Source of the DNA: Acidobacteriota bacterium
GTDB lineage: Bacteria; Acidobacteriota; Terriglobia; Acidiferrales; UBA7541
Direction of reading: 5' to 3'
Assembly (NCBI GenBank): GCA_003225315.1
Contig: QHZD01000018.1
Coordinates: 432,299-496,298 of the forward strand
Length of the DNA stretch: 64,000 nt
Shown: positions 7,727 to 16,628 of the stretch, one piece after another
Numbering within the stretch: the stretch's first letter is position 1
How the letters are laid out: each line of letters starts with the position of its first letter
The notes under the pieces: generated by a model
What the model was told of the DNA's origin: nothing
What the model saw: only the letters and a program-made list of their open reading frames with translations
Databases searched by the model: none
Program-made: the position numbers and the translations under genes

Positions 7727-8515
7727 CTATGGTGCCGCCGCTCCCGGCGTAGTGGGCTGCGGATTCGATTTCGGCGCAGGTGTAATCTTGCTGATGCGCA
7801 AACTCCGAAAGATCGTCGGCCAATATTCTCGCAGCGCGTTACTTGCCGTGTACAAGCCGATCCGTATCCCGTAGCGCTGGAACGTCCGGCCCGCTGTTTG
7901 TTCTTTCACCGGCAAATAGCTATTTGCCAGGCTCTCCGCCAGCAGCGGTCCCAGCATTCCCGCCCAATTCGCCGCGTCTTTTCCTTCATCCGTGCGCGCC
8001 ACCACGATGCGGCTCAGCGCGTAGCCCACGCGATGCCCAAACCCGCCGTGCAGCGTCACGAAGTAGCGCGGGTCGCGGTGCAGCGCGGACGAAATCACAA
8101 ACGTTCCGAAAAAATTCGTCGATGCCGCCGTAGCCATCGAAGTGCCGAAACGCTTTCCGTATCCAGCCATTCCCTGGCCATAGCCGGCCAGCGAATTCTG
8201 CGCTTGCCCGATTCCGGCGCCCACCGCGGAACTGAGAAGACGCGAAGGAGCAATGCTCTGATCCGCGAAAAGTTCGAACTTCTGCTTCACGCTCAGCGGG
8301 CCGGCGCTGGTGGCGATATCGGGAAAGAAAATCGAGCGCCGTTCCAGAACTTCGATGGTCGTTTGGACACGATTTTGCCGCTTCTGCGCGCTTTCCTGTT
8401 TTGCGACGGGCGCATCGGGAAGGTCTTGCGGCTTCGGCTGCTGCTGCGCCGACGCCGTTGCGGCGACGCCCACCAGGAATGCCATTAGTCGCACAGCCGA
8501 TGAGCCGTGGCGCAT
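7727..8515 (-). CDS. Exported protein of unknown function with LPDAP motif
   Basis: 262 residues with a signal peptide (residues 1-23, ending TASAQQ), then QDLPDAPVAK. An LPDAP motif after the signal peptide is something I recall from many acidobacterial secreted proteins. The mature part is rich in Gly and small hydrophobics (LLSSAVGAGIGQAQN, FGTSMATAASTNFFG), and the last 25 residues are Pro/Ala-rich. No catalytic motif is visible. It may be envelope-associated. No neighbour suggests a pathway. Confidence 0.6.
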   Translation of the reverse strand: MRHGSSAVRLMAFLVGVAATASAQQQPKPQDLPDAPVAKQESAQKRQNRVQTTIEVLERRSIFFPDIATSAGPLSVKQKFELFADQSIAPSRLLSSAVGAGIGQAQNSLAGYGQGMAGYGKRFGTSMATAASTNFFGTFVISSALHRDPRYFVTLHGGFGHRVGYALSRIVVARTDEGKDAANWAGMLGPLLAESLANSYLPVKEQTAGRTFQRYGIRIGLYTASNALREYWPTIFRSLRISKITPAPKSNPQPTTPGAAAP

Positions 8516-8578
8516 TCCTTCATCCTAACATGAACGCAAAATTTCCCTCTTTCCACGTCGCCCCACCCCTCTGCGTTC

Positions 8579-9310
8579 TCAGGCGCTCAACGACCGCGCG
8601 ATGCGGAATCCATAATCCGCGTACTGAAATTCCGGGGGAATGCTGGACCGCGCCGCCGTGCGTGTCACCTTAATATGATGGCGCCAGGAGCCGCCCCGCG
8701 AAGCCTTGCGCGTGCCGCTCTTTGGCCCCTGCGGATTTCGCTCCGGCGAATGCGCGTAGTAGCCGTCGTCATACCAGTCGGAGCACCATTCATGGACGTT
8801 CTCGCCCACGTTGTAGAGCCCGTAAGCGTTCGGCTTATACAGCCCCACGGGCTCCGGCCCCAGCTTCCATCGTTTGTCGTAATCGGGAACTGTTTCCGGA
8901 GGCGCGTCTCCCCACGGGTACAGAAAACTTTCTTGGCCGCCGCGCGCCGCGCGTTCCCATTCGGCTTCGGTCGGCAAGCGATAGCGTTTGCCGGTCATTC
9001 CGCTCAGCCACTCGCAGTAGCTCGCCGCTTCGTGCCAGGACATGGCCACGACGGGCATTTGCGGATCATTGAAATTCGCGTCATTCCAGTGCGGCGGCGG
9101 AGCGCCCTTGGTGGCTGCAAGAAAGCGCGCGTACTCCGCGTTCGTAGCCTGGTAAATCGCCATCTCGAACGAATCCACCCACACGCGGTGCACGGGCTTT
9201 TCGTCGTCGCGCCCGGTCTCGCAGCCCATCGCGAACCAGCCCTCCGCGATAGGCTCCATCATCGGCTCGATCGCGCCGACCTGGGCTGCACTCTTGGACG
9301 TGGCCACCAT
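8579..9310 (-). CDS. SUMF1/formylglycine-generating-enzyme-fold protein lacking the active-site Cys
   Basis: 243 residues from the ATG at 9310 (GGAG upstream). The frame stays open further upstream through a repeat-derived leader, so longer starts are possible but unlikely. FGE-sulfatase domain motifs: GWFAMGC, KPVHRVWVDSFEMA, NAEYARFL, MPVVAMSWHEAASYCEWL, RYRLPTEAEWERAARGG, NVHEWCSDWY and RGGSWRHHIKVTRTAARSS. True FGE has catalytic cysteines just after the GGS segment; here that segment reads WRHHIKVTR with no Cys. So it is probably not a sulfatase activator. EgtB-like, binding or other SUMF1-fold roles are possible. Confidence 0.85.
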   Translation of the reverse strand: MVATSKSAAQVGAIEPMMEPIAEGWFAMGCETGRDDEKPVHRVWVDSFEMAIYQATNAEYARFLAATKGAPPPHWNDANFNDPQMPVVAMSWHEAASYCEWLSGMTGKRYRLPTEAEWERAARGGQESFLYPWGDAPPETVPDYDKRWKLGPEPVGLYKPNAYGLYNVGENVHEWCSDWYDDGYYAHSPERNPQGPKSGTRKASRGGSWRHHIKVTRTAARSSIPPEFQYADYGFRIARSLSA

Positions 9311-9334
9311 ATGCTCCGATCCAAGTCTCCCATG

Positions 9335-9340
9335 ATTATA
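9335..9340 (-). promoter_or_regulatory. Possible proximal -10 element for the SUMF1 gene
   Basis: The minus strand reads TATAAT here, 25 nt before the ATG at 9310, but no good -35 lies 16-18 bp upstream. It may act beside the stronger distal promoter at 9612-9640. Confidence 0.35.
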
Positions 9341-9369
9341 GCGGCCGATCGGCAGTTGAAATGAGAAAT

Positions 9370-9500
9370 GGTTAGTCAACAGAGCCCCTCCCCCACCCGG
9401 GTGGTTTTTCGCAAAGAGTGCGGAACCGCTTGAAAACAAAAGAGTTGAGTTTTGCAGGCGTGCAAAAGAGTGCGCAAGAATATGAAAACAAAGACGATAA
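9370..9500 (-). repeat. Dispersed leader repeat, copy 1
   Basis: About 130 bp that match 41645-41775 closely. On the minus strand the shared order is TTGCGCACTCTTTTGCAC, then AACTCAACTCTTTTGTT, then TTCCGCACTCTTTGC, then a run around CACCCGGG and TGGGG. ACTCTTT recurs three times at 26-nt spacing in both copies. It lies in the 5' leader of the SUMF1 gene. Confidence 0.8.
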
Positions 9501-9611
9501 GATGAAAACGGGCGGTCCATATTCTCGACACGGTCGGGATCTTCGACTGACAGGCTGAAAGAACGCGGGACTTACGGGGCAGGCGGCCGTGGAACTGCTG
9601 ATTCACGGGGA

Positions 9612-9640
9612 ATGGTAACACAAAGCGTTAACTTTGTCAA
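9612..9640 (-). promoter_or_regulatory. Promoter upstream of the SUMF1 gene leader
   Basis: On the minus strand TTGACA (9640-9635), 17 bp, TACCAT (9617-9612). The predicted transcript has a leader of about 295 nt that contains the dispersed repeat, before the ATG at 9310. Confidence 0.55.
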
Positions 9641-9947
9641 GAAATGACTCACTAGTACTGGGACTATCATTTGGAAATCGAACCTGGAAAATCGAAATTG
9701 AGGGAGCCTTTCCCGACAGGGTCGGGGCAGACGGGACAAGCAGGGATTCCGTGTTGGGATTTGAGGCGGAAGGGAGATTGAAACGGAGGGGTTTAGTGCG
9801 GCGCACCTGAGGGATGGTTGTAAGTTAGAGACGAATTCAAAATCCGTACCATTTGGTGACAGTCGAGGGCTTGAACAACGCGCCCGTGCAAGCGTCACAG
9901 ACTCATCTGTTTTCCAGTACTTTTGCACAGCGTTGAGGTGTAACCAG
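9641..9947. other. Intergenic DNA between the SUMF1 promoter and the DHH cassette
   Basis: No convincing gene. It holds one short palindrome (CCCGAC-AGG-GTCGGG, 9712-9726) whose flank CCTTTCC...GACAGGGT recurs at 42052-42066 upstream of the thiolase gene. Confidence 0.5.
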
Positions 9948-9975
9948 TTGACCCTATGTCAGATACTGTTATCCT
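9948..9975 (+). promoter_or_regulatory. Candidate promoter of the DHH/membrane-protein cassette
   Basis: TTGACC at 9948-9953, a 16-bp spacer and TATCCT at 9970-9975, about 55 nt upstream of the ATG at 10031. Confidence 0.45.
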
Positions 9976-10030
9976 TTTGAGGAAAGAGAACTAGACCGCT
10001 GGAGCTTGCTTAGGACGTGGGATTAGATAC

Positions 10031-11020
10031 ATGAGGCGAGAAGGAACTCTGTATCTTCATTTTCCCTGCTTTGACGGGCTTGTGTCGGCTGTACTAGCAT
10101 CGGACTTCCTTGAACAGAACGGATGGAAATTCAATCGTCGATTCTGTCCAGTCAACTATCATCTGAGACCCACTTGGATATCGAGCCACTTGCGCCCTCC
10201 ATGCGCGGTAGTCGATTTTCTTTATCATTCTGATGCACAGTTTTGGGCGGATCATCACTCGACCACTTTTCTCTCTGGAGAAATGCGAGCGGAATACGAG
10301 AGTAGAAAAAGCCTTTGGGTCCAATACGACAGCCAAGTTGGCTCGTGCGCTCTTTTGCTCTGGAAGAATCTGTCGAGTTGGTTTGTTTCGAAACATAGCA
10401 ACTATCAGGAGATGGTGTATTGGGCGGATAAAATCGATTCTGCTCGGTATCTGAACGTGCAAGAAGCAATCTTGGGAGATAGTCCAGCTCTGAAGATTTA
10501 CCGTAGCCTGATCCTTCGAAGTGACACTGAGTTCTGCGTCCTCCTAATAAGAGCGTTGCGCAGGAAGAGCCTAGCTGAAGTTGCGAGGCTTCCCGAAATT
10601 CTTAACAAATCCGAAGAAGTGCGCTCCTTGAATGAGGCTGGCCTAAAGCGTTTTCGTAATTATGCGCATCTTGAATTCGGTGACATCGTTGTTTTCGATC
10701 TCGACGCGAGCCCTAACGATATCGTTAGCCGGTATGCTCCCTTTTACTTCTTCCCCAAAGCTCGCTATTCCATCGGAATGACGCGCCGTGAAGGCACCGC
10801 GAAAATAACGGCGATGAGGAATCCCTGGCTTGAATTCGAAAGTGTTCCTCTGGGAGCCATATTCGAGCGCTACGGAGGTGGCGGTCATCAACGCGTCGCT
10901 TCAGTCATTTTGACGAAGATGGATGCGCACAAAAGTGATACCGTGCTTAGCGAATTGGTTTCTGAGATTCAAAAGCAAGACTCGACGTATTTTCGGCCGA
11001 TTCGTCAGGCACTGGGATGA
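10031..11020 (+). CDS. DHH-family phosphoesterase (DHH plus DHHA1-type GGGGH)
   Basis: 329 residues. An N-terminal metal-binding segment LHFPCFDGLVSAVLA resembles the C-x-D-G form seen in oligoribonuclease-like DHH proteins. The signature itself is FWADHHSTTF near residues 73-82. A mid-region WADKIDSARY supplies a further Asp. The C-terminal GGGGHQRVASVIL at about 282-294 is the DHHA1 substrate-binding motif. Family members cleave short oligonucleotides, cyclic dinucleotides or pApA using Mn. No signal peptide. The stop overlaps the next start (ATGA), so it is made together with a membrane protein. GC looks lower than in flanking genes, which suggests horizontal origin. The substrate is not determined. 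Confidence 0.8.
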   Translation: MRREGTLYLHFPCFDGLVSAVLASDFLEQNGWKFNRRFCPVNYHLRPTWISSHLRPPCAVVDFLYHSDAQFWADHHSTTFLSGEMRAEYESRKSLWVQYDSQVGSCALLLWKNLSSWFVSKHSNYQEMVYWADKIDSARYLNVQEAILGDSPALKIYRSLILRSDTEFCVLLIRALRRKSLAEVARLPEILNKSEEVRSLNEAGLKRFRNYAHLEFGDIVVFDLDASPNDIVSRYAPFYFFPKARYSIGMTRREGTAKITAMRNPWLEFESVPLGAIFERYGGGGHQRVASVILTKMDAHKSDTVLSELVSEIQKQDSTYFRPIRQALG

Positions 11021-11922
11021 TTGAAAAATTCAACTTTTACGATGTCTATGGTTATTTCCTACCCGGCTTGTCATTGTTGGGCTTGATTTTCCTTCCGTTT
11101 GGCCTCGTGAAGCATCAATGGCCAGCGACAGAACTGAGTTCCGCACTCGGGGCTATAGTTTTCGCGTATATATTGGGCCACGTTATCCAGACTATCGCTT
11201 TTAGAGCTTTCCCCTCAGCGCTTCTCGATTCTCTCGGAAACCGGAGATACCCCTCTGAACTTTTCCTGGACCACAAATACCCTGAGTTCTCGGAAGAATT
11301 TAAAGGTAGCCTCGCCAAAGTTGTGAAGGATGCCTTCGACATAGATCTGGCCATAGAAAAAGCACCGGCAAAGCGCGATGATCCTGAATTCGCACCAATT
11401 TCGCGCAGGCGACAGGATGCATTCCTTCTGAGTCGAGGTGTCCTAATAAGAGAGAAGATTGCAGCGTATGCGGAACAATCTCAAGGTATGTATACCTTAA
11501 TGCGGGGACTAGCAACCTCTTTTGTGTTGGGATTTGCGTATTTTGCAGGATGGTCTCTGTCCCTTTTCAAGGGTGAGTGCCTGACAGCATTGGCCTTGGT
11601 GCTGATTGTTTTGGGCTTGTTGAGCACCCTCGTGGTTGCAGCATGCTTTCTGCGATCGAAGCCTCAGGTGCCAATTTGGGTAGATAGAATTAGTCTTATG
11701 GGGCTGATGCTGACTTCGTTGGGAGTCGGATACCTGTTCGGGCTGAAAACCGTAGAGTCACCTCTACAAGCTAGAGCGCTTGGTGTAGTGTCAATCGTTA
11801 CAATCATCTTTGCCCTTCGATGTTTTGGTTCGTACAAAAGTTTTGCGCGGGATTTCGCAAAGGCAGTTTGGCGTGACTTCGCGGGCCATCGGCTGGTTCC
11901 TCCCGCAGCTGGTCACGGCTAG
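11017..11922 (+). CDS. Multi-pass membrane protein of unknown function, partner of the DHH phosphoesterase
   Basis: 301 residues, start ATG 11017 inside the stop of the DHH gene. The N-terminus NFYDVYGYFLPGLSLLGLIF has a polar FYDxxGYxxPG motif at the edge of helix 1. Helix 2 is at about 45-65 (LGAIVFAYILGHVIQTIAF), then a 90-residue charged cytoplasmic section, then four helices (about 160-180, 187-210, 225-245, 250-270) and a short basic tail. I know no function. The FYDxxGYxxPG start recalls membrane proteins I have seen in accessory and defence-type loci, but that is recollection. The overlap with the phosphoesterase argues for a membrane effector or anchor controlled by a nucleotide-cleaving partner. 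Confidence 0.7.
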   Translation: MIEKFNFYDVYGYFLPGLSLLGLIFLPFGLVKHQWPATELSSALGAIVFAYILGHVIQTIAFRAFPSALLDSLGNRRYPSELFLDHKYPEFSEEFKGSLAKVVKDAFDIDLAIEKAPAKRDDPEFAPISRRRQDAFLLSRGVLIREKIAAYAEQSQGMYTLMRGLATSFVLGFAYFAGWSLSLFKGECLTALALVLIVLGLLSTLVVAACFLRSKPQVPIWVDRISLMGLMLTSLGVGYLFGLKTVESPLQARALGVVSIVTIIFALRCFGSYKSFARDFAKAVWRDFAGHRLVPPAAGHG

Positions 11923-12156
11923 AGGTCGCTCGGATACTCGACACGTGCGATTCACTCTGACGGGGCCAGATAATAGACGGGCTTAAGTGGAAGCAGAAGC
12001 TTCTGGGATTCAGCCCGCGAGGAACACGGGGAGTCCCACAAAGCGGGGCAAAGCCCGGCGCTACGCAAGATGGCATCGGCGCCAGCGTCGTCCGACCGTG
12101 CTAACATCGTGCCTCCGACCTAATCTGCGCTTGTTCCTACCGGACCGGAGGCTGCC

Positions 12157-13881
12157 GTGAATAAGACATTGAAGATTGTGTTGATTGTGGTGGGTGTGCT
12201 GGTTGTGGTGATGCTTGTGGCGCCGTTTTTGATCCCCGTGAACCAGTTCCGGCCCATCATTGAAGAGAAAGCTTCGGCGGCGGTGGGACGCAAAGTGCAA
12301 CTGGGCAATATTAGCCTCTCGCTGATCAGCGGATCGCTTTCCGCGGAAAACCTCTCCATCGGCGACGACCCGAAGTTCAGCTCTGCTCCGTTCCTGACGG
12401 CAAAGTCGCTGGATGTGGGCGTGGAAATGATGCCGCTGATTCTCTCGAAGACGCTGAATGTTACCGGCGTGACGATTGCCAGTCCTAAAGTGACCTTGCT
12501 GCATAACGGGGCCGGACAATGGAACTATTCTTCGCTGGGCGGAGCCGCCGCGAAAGCGGAGGCCAAGAAGGCGCCTGCGGAAAAGCCTTCGCCTACGGCA
12601 GGCGCGGCGGAAGTTTCCATCAAGAAACTTACGCTGAGCGACGGCAGCATCATCGTGGGCTCGACGAATTCGCAGAAGCGCAGCACGTATGACCACGTCA
12701 ACGTGACGGCTTCGGCTGTTTCGCTGACTTCCAAGTTTCCGGTTACGGTCGCAGCCGATCTGCCCGCCGGCGGCAAACTCAAGCTGGACGGGACGTTCGG
12801 CCCGGTAGATCAAGCGGACACCGCGCTGACTCCGCTGAACGCCAAGCTGAACGTTGCGGGATTGAATCTTGCTTCCACGGGATTCCTCGATCCTTCCATG
12901 GGCCTTGGCGGGATTGTGGACCTGGATGCCAATCTGTCCTCGCAAGGCGGCGAAGCGCAGACCAAAGGCAACGCCAAACTGTCCAAGGCGCTGTTGGTTG
13001 CCGGCGGTTCACCGGCCGGGGTTCCCGTGACGGTGAATTTCGCTACGAAGTACAATCTGCGCAAGGACGCCGGAGTGCTCAATCCGTCGACGCTCAATAT
13101 CGGCAGCGCCGCGGCGCATCTCTCCGGCACGTTTCAGTCGCCCGGAGACGAAACCATCGTCAATGCCAAGGTCGAAGGCGAGAACATGCCCGCCCGCGAC
13201 CTGGAAGCGTTTCTCCCCGCACTGGGCATTCACCTTCCGAAAGGCGCTTCGCTGGCCGCCGGCGCGCTCAACACAAACCTGAATATCACGGGGCCGACCA
13301 ACAAACTGATCACCACGGGCACAGTCGGTTTGTATAACGCGAAACTGGCGGGCTTTGACCTGGGATCGCGGATGTCCACGATTTCCGCGCTGACCGGCTT
13401 GAAAACCGGCCAGGATTTGGACATCGAAAAAATCACCACCAATTTGCACATGGCTCCTACCGGGCTGGAAGCTCAGAATTTCCTGGCGGCGATTCCCGCG
13501 CTCGGCACGCTGGTCGGCGCGGGAACGCTGGATGCGAAAAATAATCTGGACTTCAAAATGGCGGCGACGCTGGCGAACACCGCGACTTACACGTCGTCAG
13601 GAGGCGCGCCGGCGTCGGGAATCGGAGGCCTCCTGGGCGCTATCGGCGGAGGCAAGGGCGGGTGCAAGGGAGCGACGATTCCTTTTCAGATTCACGGCAC
13701 GACGGCTGACCCGAAGTTTGTACCGGACATCGGCGGGATTGCGGCTAGCTTGCTCCAGTCGCAGTTGGGCTGCGCCGGTGGGACGGCTCCCGGAGCTAAA
13801 ACCAATTTGCAGCAGCAAACGCAAAATCCGGCGGACGCGATTAATGCGTTGGGGGAATTGTTTAAGAAGAAAAAGCCTTGA
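12157..13881 (+). CDS. AsmA-family protein
   Basis: 574 residues from a GTG (GGAGG upstream). One N-terminal membrane anchor (residues 5-25), then the AsmA signature: PFLIPVNQFRPIIEEKASAAVGR followed by LGNISLSLISGSLSAENLSIGDD, and a C-terminal AsmA_2-like part (GTVGLYNAKLAGFDLGSRMSTIS, TNLHMAPTGLEAQNF). Family proteins are inner-membrane-anchored periplasmic bridge-like proteins linked to phospholipid transport to the outer membrane. The C-terminus has a Gly-rich stretch and ends in a Lys-rich tail (FKKKKP). It is convergent with the permease gene at 13953. Confidence 0.85.
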   Translation: MNKTLKIVLIVVGVLVVVMLVAPFLIPVNQFRPIIEEKASAAVGRKVQLGNISLSLISGSLSAENLSIGDDPKFSSAPFLTAKSLDVGVEMMPLILSKTLNVTGVTIASPKVTLLHNGAGQWNYSSLGGAAAKAEAKKAPAEKPSPTAGAAEVSIKKLTLSDGSIIVGSTNSQKRSTYDHVNVTASAVSLTSKFPVTVAADLPAGGKLKLDGTFGPVDQADTALTPLNAKLNVAGLNLASTGFLDPSMGLGGIVDLDANLSSQGGEAQTKGNAKLSKALLVAGGSPAGVPVTVNFATKYNLRKDAGVLNPSTLNIGSAAAHLSGTFQSPGDETIVNAKVEGENMPARDLEAFLPALGIHLPKGASLAAGALNTNLNITGPTNKLITTGTVGLYNAKLAGFDLGSRMSTISALTGLKTGQDLDIEKITTNLHMAPTGLEAQNFLAAIPALGTLVGAGTLDAKNNLDFKMAATLANTATYTSSGGAPASGIGGLLGAIGGGKGGCKGATIPFQIHGTTADPKFVPDIGGIAASLLQSQLGCAGGTAPGAKTNLQQQTQNPADAINALGELFKKKKP

Positions 13882-13952
13882 GGCAGAAAACTAGAAAGTA
13901 GAAACTAGAAATTAGGAATTCAAAACAGAAACAGAAACCGTAAAGAGATTCT

Positions 13953-16610
13953 TCATTCGTAACGGAGGGCGACGATGGGGTCGACACGCATCGCGCGGCG
14001 CGCTGGGATCCAGCAAGCCAAGCAGCCGACGATCAGAATGAGCGCGGCGCTTCCGGAGAACGTCCAGGGATCGCTGGACTTCACGCCGTAGAGTTCGCTG
14101 GCGATGACGCGGACGGCTCCGAGCGCCGCGACGGAGCCGATGACGGCTCCGAATGCAACGAGAGTCAATCCTTGCCGCAGGACCATGTGCAACACGTCGG
14201 CGCGCGCGGCGCCTAACGCCATGCGCACGCCGATTTCCTGGGTACGGCGCGCCACAGAATACGAAACGACGCCGTAAACTCCCAGCAACGCCAGCATCAA
14301 GCCCACACCAGCAAATACTCCGAGAAGAACGGTGTGCATGCGCTGATCGCCAACGGATTCCGCAATTGTCTCCGTCAGAGTCATGACGTGGCGCACGGGT
14401 TGGTCAGGATATCCGGCCCAGATTTGCCGCGAAATCGTTCCGGCCAGCGCATCGGGATTTGCTTGCGTGCGGACGATCAGATGATGCGAACCCACGCCCC
14501 ACTGGAAGAGAGCGAGATAAAACTCCGGCGTGGCCTCATCCTGTATCTCGACATCGCGGGCATTGGCGACGACGCCGACAATCTCGTTCCACTGCGGAGT
14601 TCCCTTGCCGTCCGTGGAAACGCTCATGCGTTTTCCAACGATGTCCAGCGTGCCCCAATATTTGCGGGCCATCGCTTCGTTGACCATGACGACTCTTTGC
14701 GCGCCTTGCTGGTCCTGCTCGGCGAACTCGCGGCCGCGCACGAGAGAAATGCCCAGCATGCGGAAATACTCCGGTGAGATGTACCGCCCGATGACGCTCT
14801 CCGTTACGGCGGATTGTTCGGGAAGCGCGCCTTCCAGTTGCAAGCCGGAATGCTCGTACATCATTCCGTCCAAGATGCCGTGATCGGAGGCGACAACGTC
14901 TTCGACTCCCGGCAGGCGGCGCACGCGCGCGAGCATGTCTTTCAAACGCACGATCTGGCCGGTGGCATTAGCGTCGGAATCCTCGCGGTTCCACTGCGGC
15001 GGCTGCGGCAAGTCGAATGTGAGGAGACGGGCGGAGCGGAAGCCGGGATTCTGGTGAAGTAAATGAGCGAGCGTCTGCATCATGAGGGTCGAGCCGATGA
15101 GCAGAATGAAAGCGAGGGCTACTTCCACAACGACGAGCGCATTGCCAAATCGCGAAGTGCCGGTGACACTTCCCGCGGTTCCTTCTTTCAGAGCATCGCT
15201 TGGAGCCATGCGCGCGGCACGGCGCGCCGGTGCGAGACCGAAGACAACTCCTGAAACCAGAGAACTCGCGAGCGCGAACCAGAGTAAGGTCCAATCGGGA
15301 GTTATTTCGGCGAGACGTGGTGTGCCGCTCGGGGCAATGGCGCGAAAAACCTGGACGATTCCCGCAGCCAGGGCAATTCCCACCGCACCGCCGAGCAATG
15401 CCAAGAGGCAGCTTTCGACCAGGCCTTGACGCTGCAGTCTTCCGGGCGAGGCGCCCAGCGCGGCGCGCACGGCCATTTCGCGGTTTCTGCCCCAGCTTCG
15501 CGCCATCAACAGACTCGTCAAGTTGGCGCAAGCGATCAGAAGGACGAAGGTGGCTGCTGCGAGCAGAACGAGGTAACTTTGCCGCGCATCGTGGACGCGA
15601 CTCTCCAGGAGCGGCTCTGCGGAAAGTTTGTATCCCTTGCCGAGAGCCGGATCTAATTTCGCGATCCGCTGCGCGATGGTAGCGAGTTCCGCTTGCAGAG
15701 TTTCGAGCCTCTCTCCTTTCCGCAATCTGCCGAGGACTTGGAACCTGAAGAACTTTTGATTTTGCTCGATTTCCGACGTCAATGAGAGCGGCAACCAAAT
15801 TTCGGACCTTTCTGGAAACGCAAAACCTTTGGCCGCGACCCCAACGATGGTGTAGACCTCTTTGTCCAGAATTAGTTTTCGGCCAATCACGCCGGAATCT
15901 GTTGCAAAACGAGTGCGCCAGAGAGCATCGCTGATGACCGCTACGCGGTTCTGTCCGGGCTGATGATCCTGTTCGGAGAGCAACCGCCCTTGCTGCGCGT
16001 AGCCTCCCAGTTCTTCGAAGAATCCGCTGGAGACACCCGTTGCGCGCAGCACTTCCGGCTGGTCCACACCGGTCAACGTTCTGTCTGTGGCCCAGAAGGC
16101 CGCTGTCTCCTCCAACATAGTGGCTTGCGAGCGAACTTCCTGGAAAGCAGGCCAGGTCAGAGCGAGCGTGAAGTTGGGGAACATAGCCGTTTTGGTATGG
16201 AAGGCGACGATTCGCGCAGAGTCTTTGTACGGCAGCGGACGCAACACCATGGCATTCACGATGCTGAAAATGGCGGTGTTCGCGCCGATGCCGAGGGCCA
16301 GCGTGAGGGCCGCGACGGCGGTGAAGCCGGGATTCTTGCGGAGCATGCGGAAGGCGAAACGCAAGTCCTGGAAAAGTGTTTCGAGAAGAGGAAGACCGCG
16401 GCGGTCGCGGTAGATTTCTTTCGTTTGCTCGATGCCCCCGAGTTTGATGAGGGCCTGGCGATATGCTTCTGCGGGGCTCATGCCGGCACGGAGATTGTCT
16501 TCGATGTGCATTTGGAGATGGCTTTCCATCTCCACCGAAAAGTCCCGATCTTGCCGCGCCTTGCGGAATAGTCCTTCGAATCGCAACAGCCATGCTCGGG
16601 TTTTTCTCAT
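13953..16610 (-). CDS. MacB/FtsX-type ABC permease without ATPase (ADOP type), second of pair
   Basis: 885 residues from ATG 16610, chosen because GAGG lies seven bases upstream (ATG at 16616 is the alternative). A cytosolic helical head ([35 protein letters not shown]) precedes TM1 ([17 protein letters not shown]) and a MacB-like periplasmic domain. Then come three FtsX helices, with IACANLTSLLMARSWGR and REMAVRAALGASPGRL, and a second periplasmic-plus-FtsX half ending [16 protein letters not shown]. This is the acidobacterial duplicated orphan permease layout; the substrate is unknown. It follows the homologous permease by 49 bp on the same strand and probably shares its PadR-controlled transcript. 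Confidence 0.92.
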   Translation of the reverse strand: MRKTRAWLLRFEGLFRKARQDRDFSVEMESHLQMHIEDNLRAGMSPAEAYRQALIKLGGIEQTKEIYRDRRGLPLLETLFQDLRFAFRMLRKNPGFTAVAALTLALGIGANTAIFSIVNAMVLRPLPYKDSARIVAFHTKTAMFPNFTLALTWPAFQEVRSQATMLEETAAFWATDRTLTGVDQPEVLRATGVSSGFFEELGGYAQQGRLLSEQDHQPGQNRVAVISDALWRTRFATDSGVIGRKLILDKEVYTIVGVAAKGFAFPERSEIWLPLSLTSEIEQNQKFFRFQVLGRLRKGERLETLQAELATIAQRIAKLDPALGKGYKLSAEPLLESRVHDARQSYLVLLAAATFVLLIACANLTSLLMARSWGRNREMAVRAALGASPGRLQRQGLVESCLLALLGGAVGIALAAGIVQVFRAIAPSGTPRLAEITPDWTLLWFALASSLVSGVVFGLAPARRAARMAPSDALKEGTAGSVTGTSRFGNALVVVEVALAFILLIGSTLMMQTLAHLLHQNPGFRSARLLTFDLPQPPQWNREDSDANATGQIVRLKDMLARVRRLPGVEDVVASDHGILDGMMYEHSGLQLEGALPEQSAVTESVIGRYISPEYFRMLGISLVRGREFAEQDQQGAQRVVMVNEAMARKYWGTLDIVGKRMSVSTDGKGTPQWNEIVGVVANARDVEIQDEATPEFYLALFQWGVGSHHLIVRTQANPDALAGTISRQIWAGYPDQPVRHVMTLTETIAESVGDQRMHTVLLGVFAGVGLMLALLGVYGVVSYSVARRTQEIGVRMALGAARADVLHMVLRQGLTLVAFGAVIGSVAALGAVRVIASELYGVKSSDPWTFSGSAALILIVGCLACWIPARRAMRVDPIVALRYE

Positions 16611-16628
16611 AATCATGCCTCGCGACCC

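Noticed and set aside
9311-9520. 70-codon in-frame extension of the SUMF1 protein
   Set aside because: It translates the dispersed repeat and matches the thiolase leader translation for that reason, not because of protein homology.
7555-11922. tRNA-Arg as the attachment site of an island containing the DHH cassette
   Set aside because: No integrase and no repeat of the tRNA 3' end was found, the cassette lies on the 5' side of the tRNA, and unrelated chromosomal-type genes lie between.
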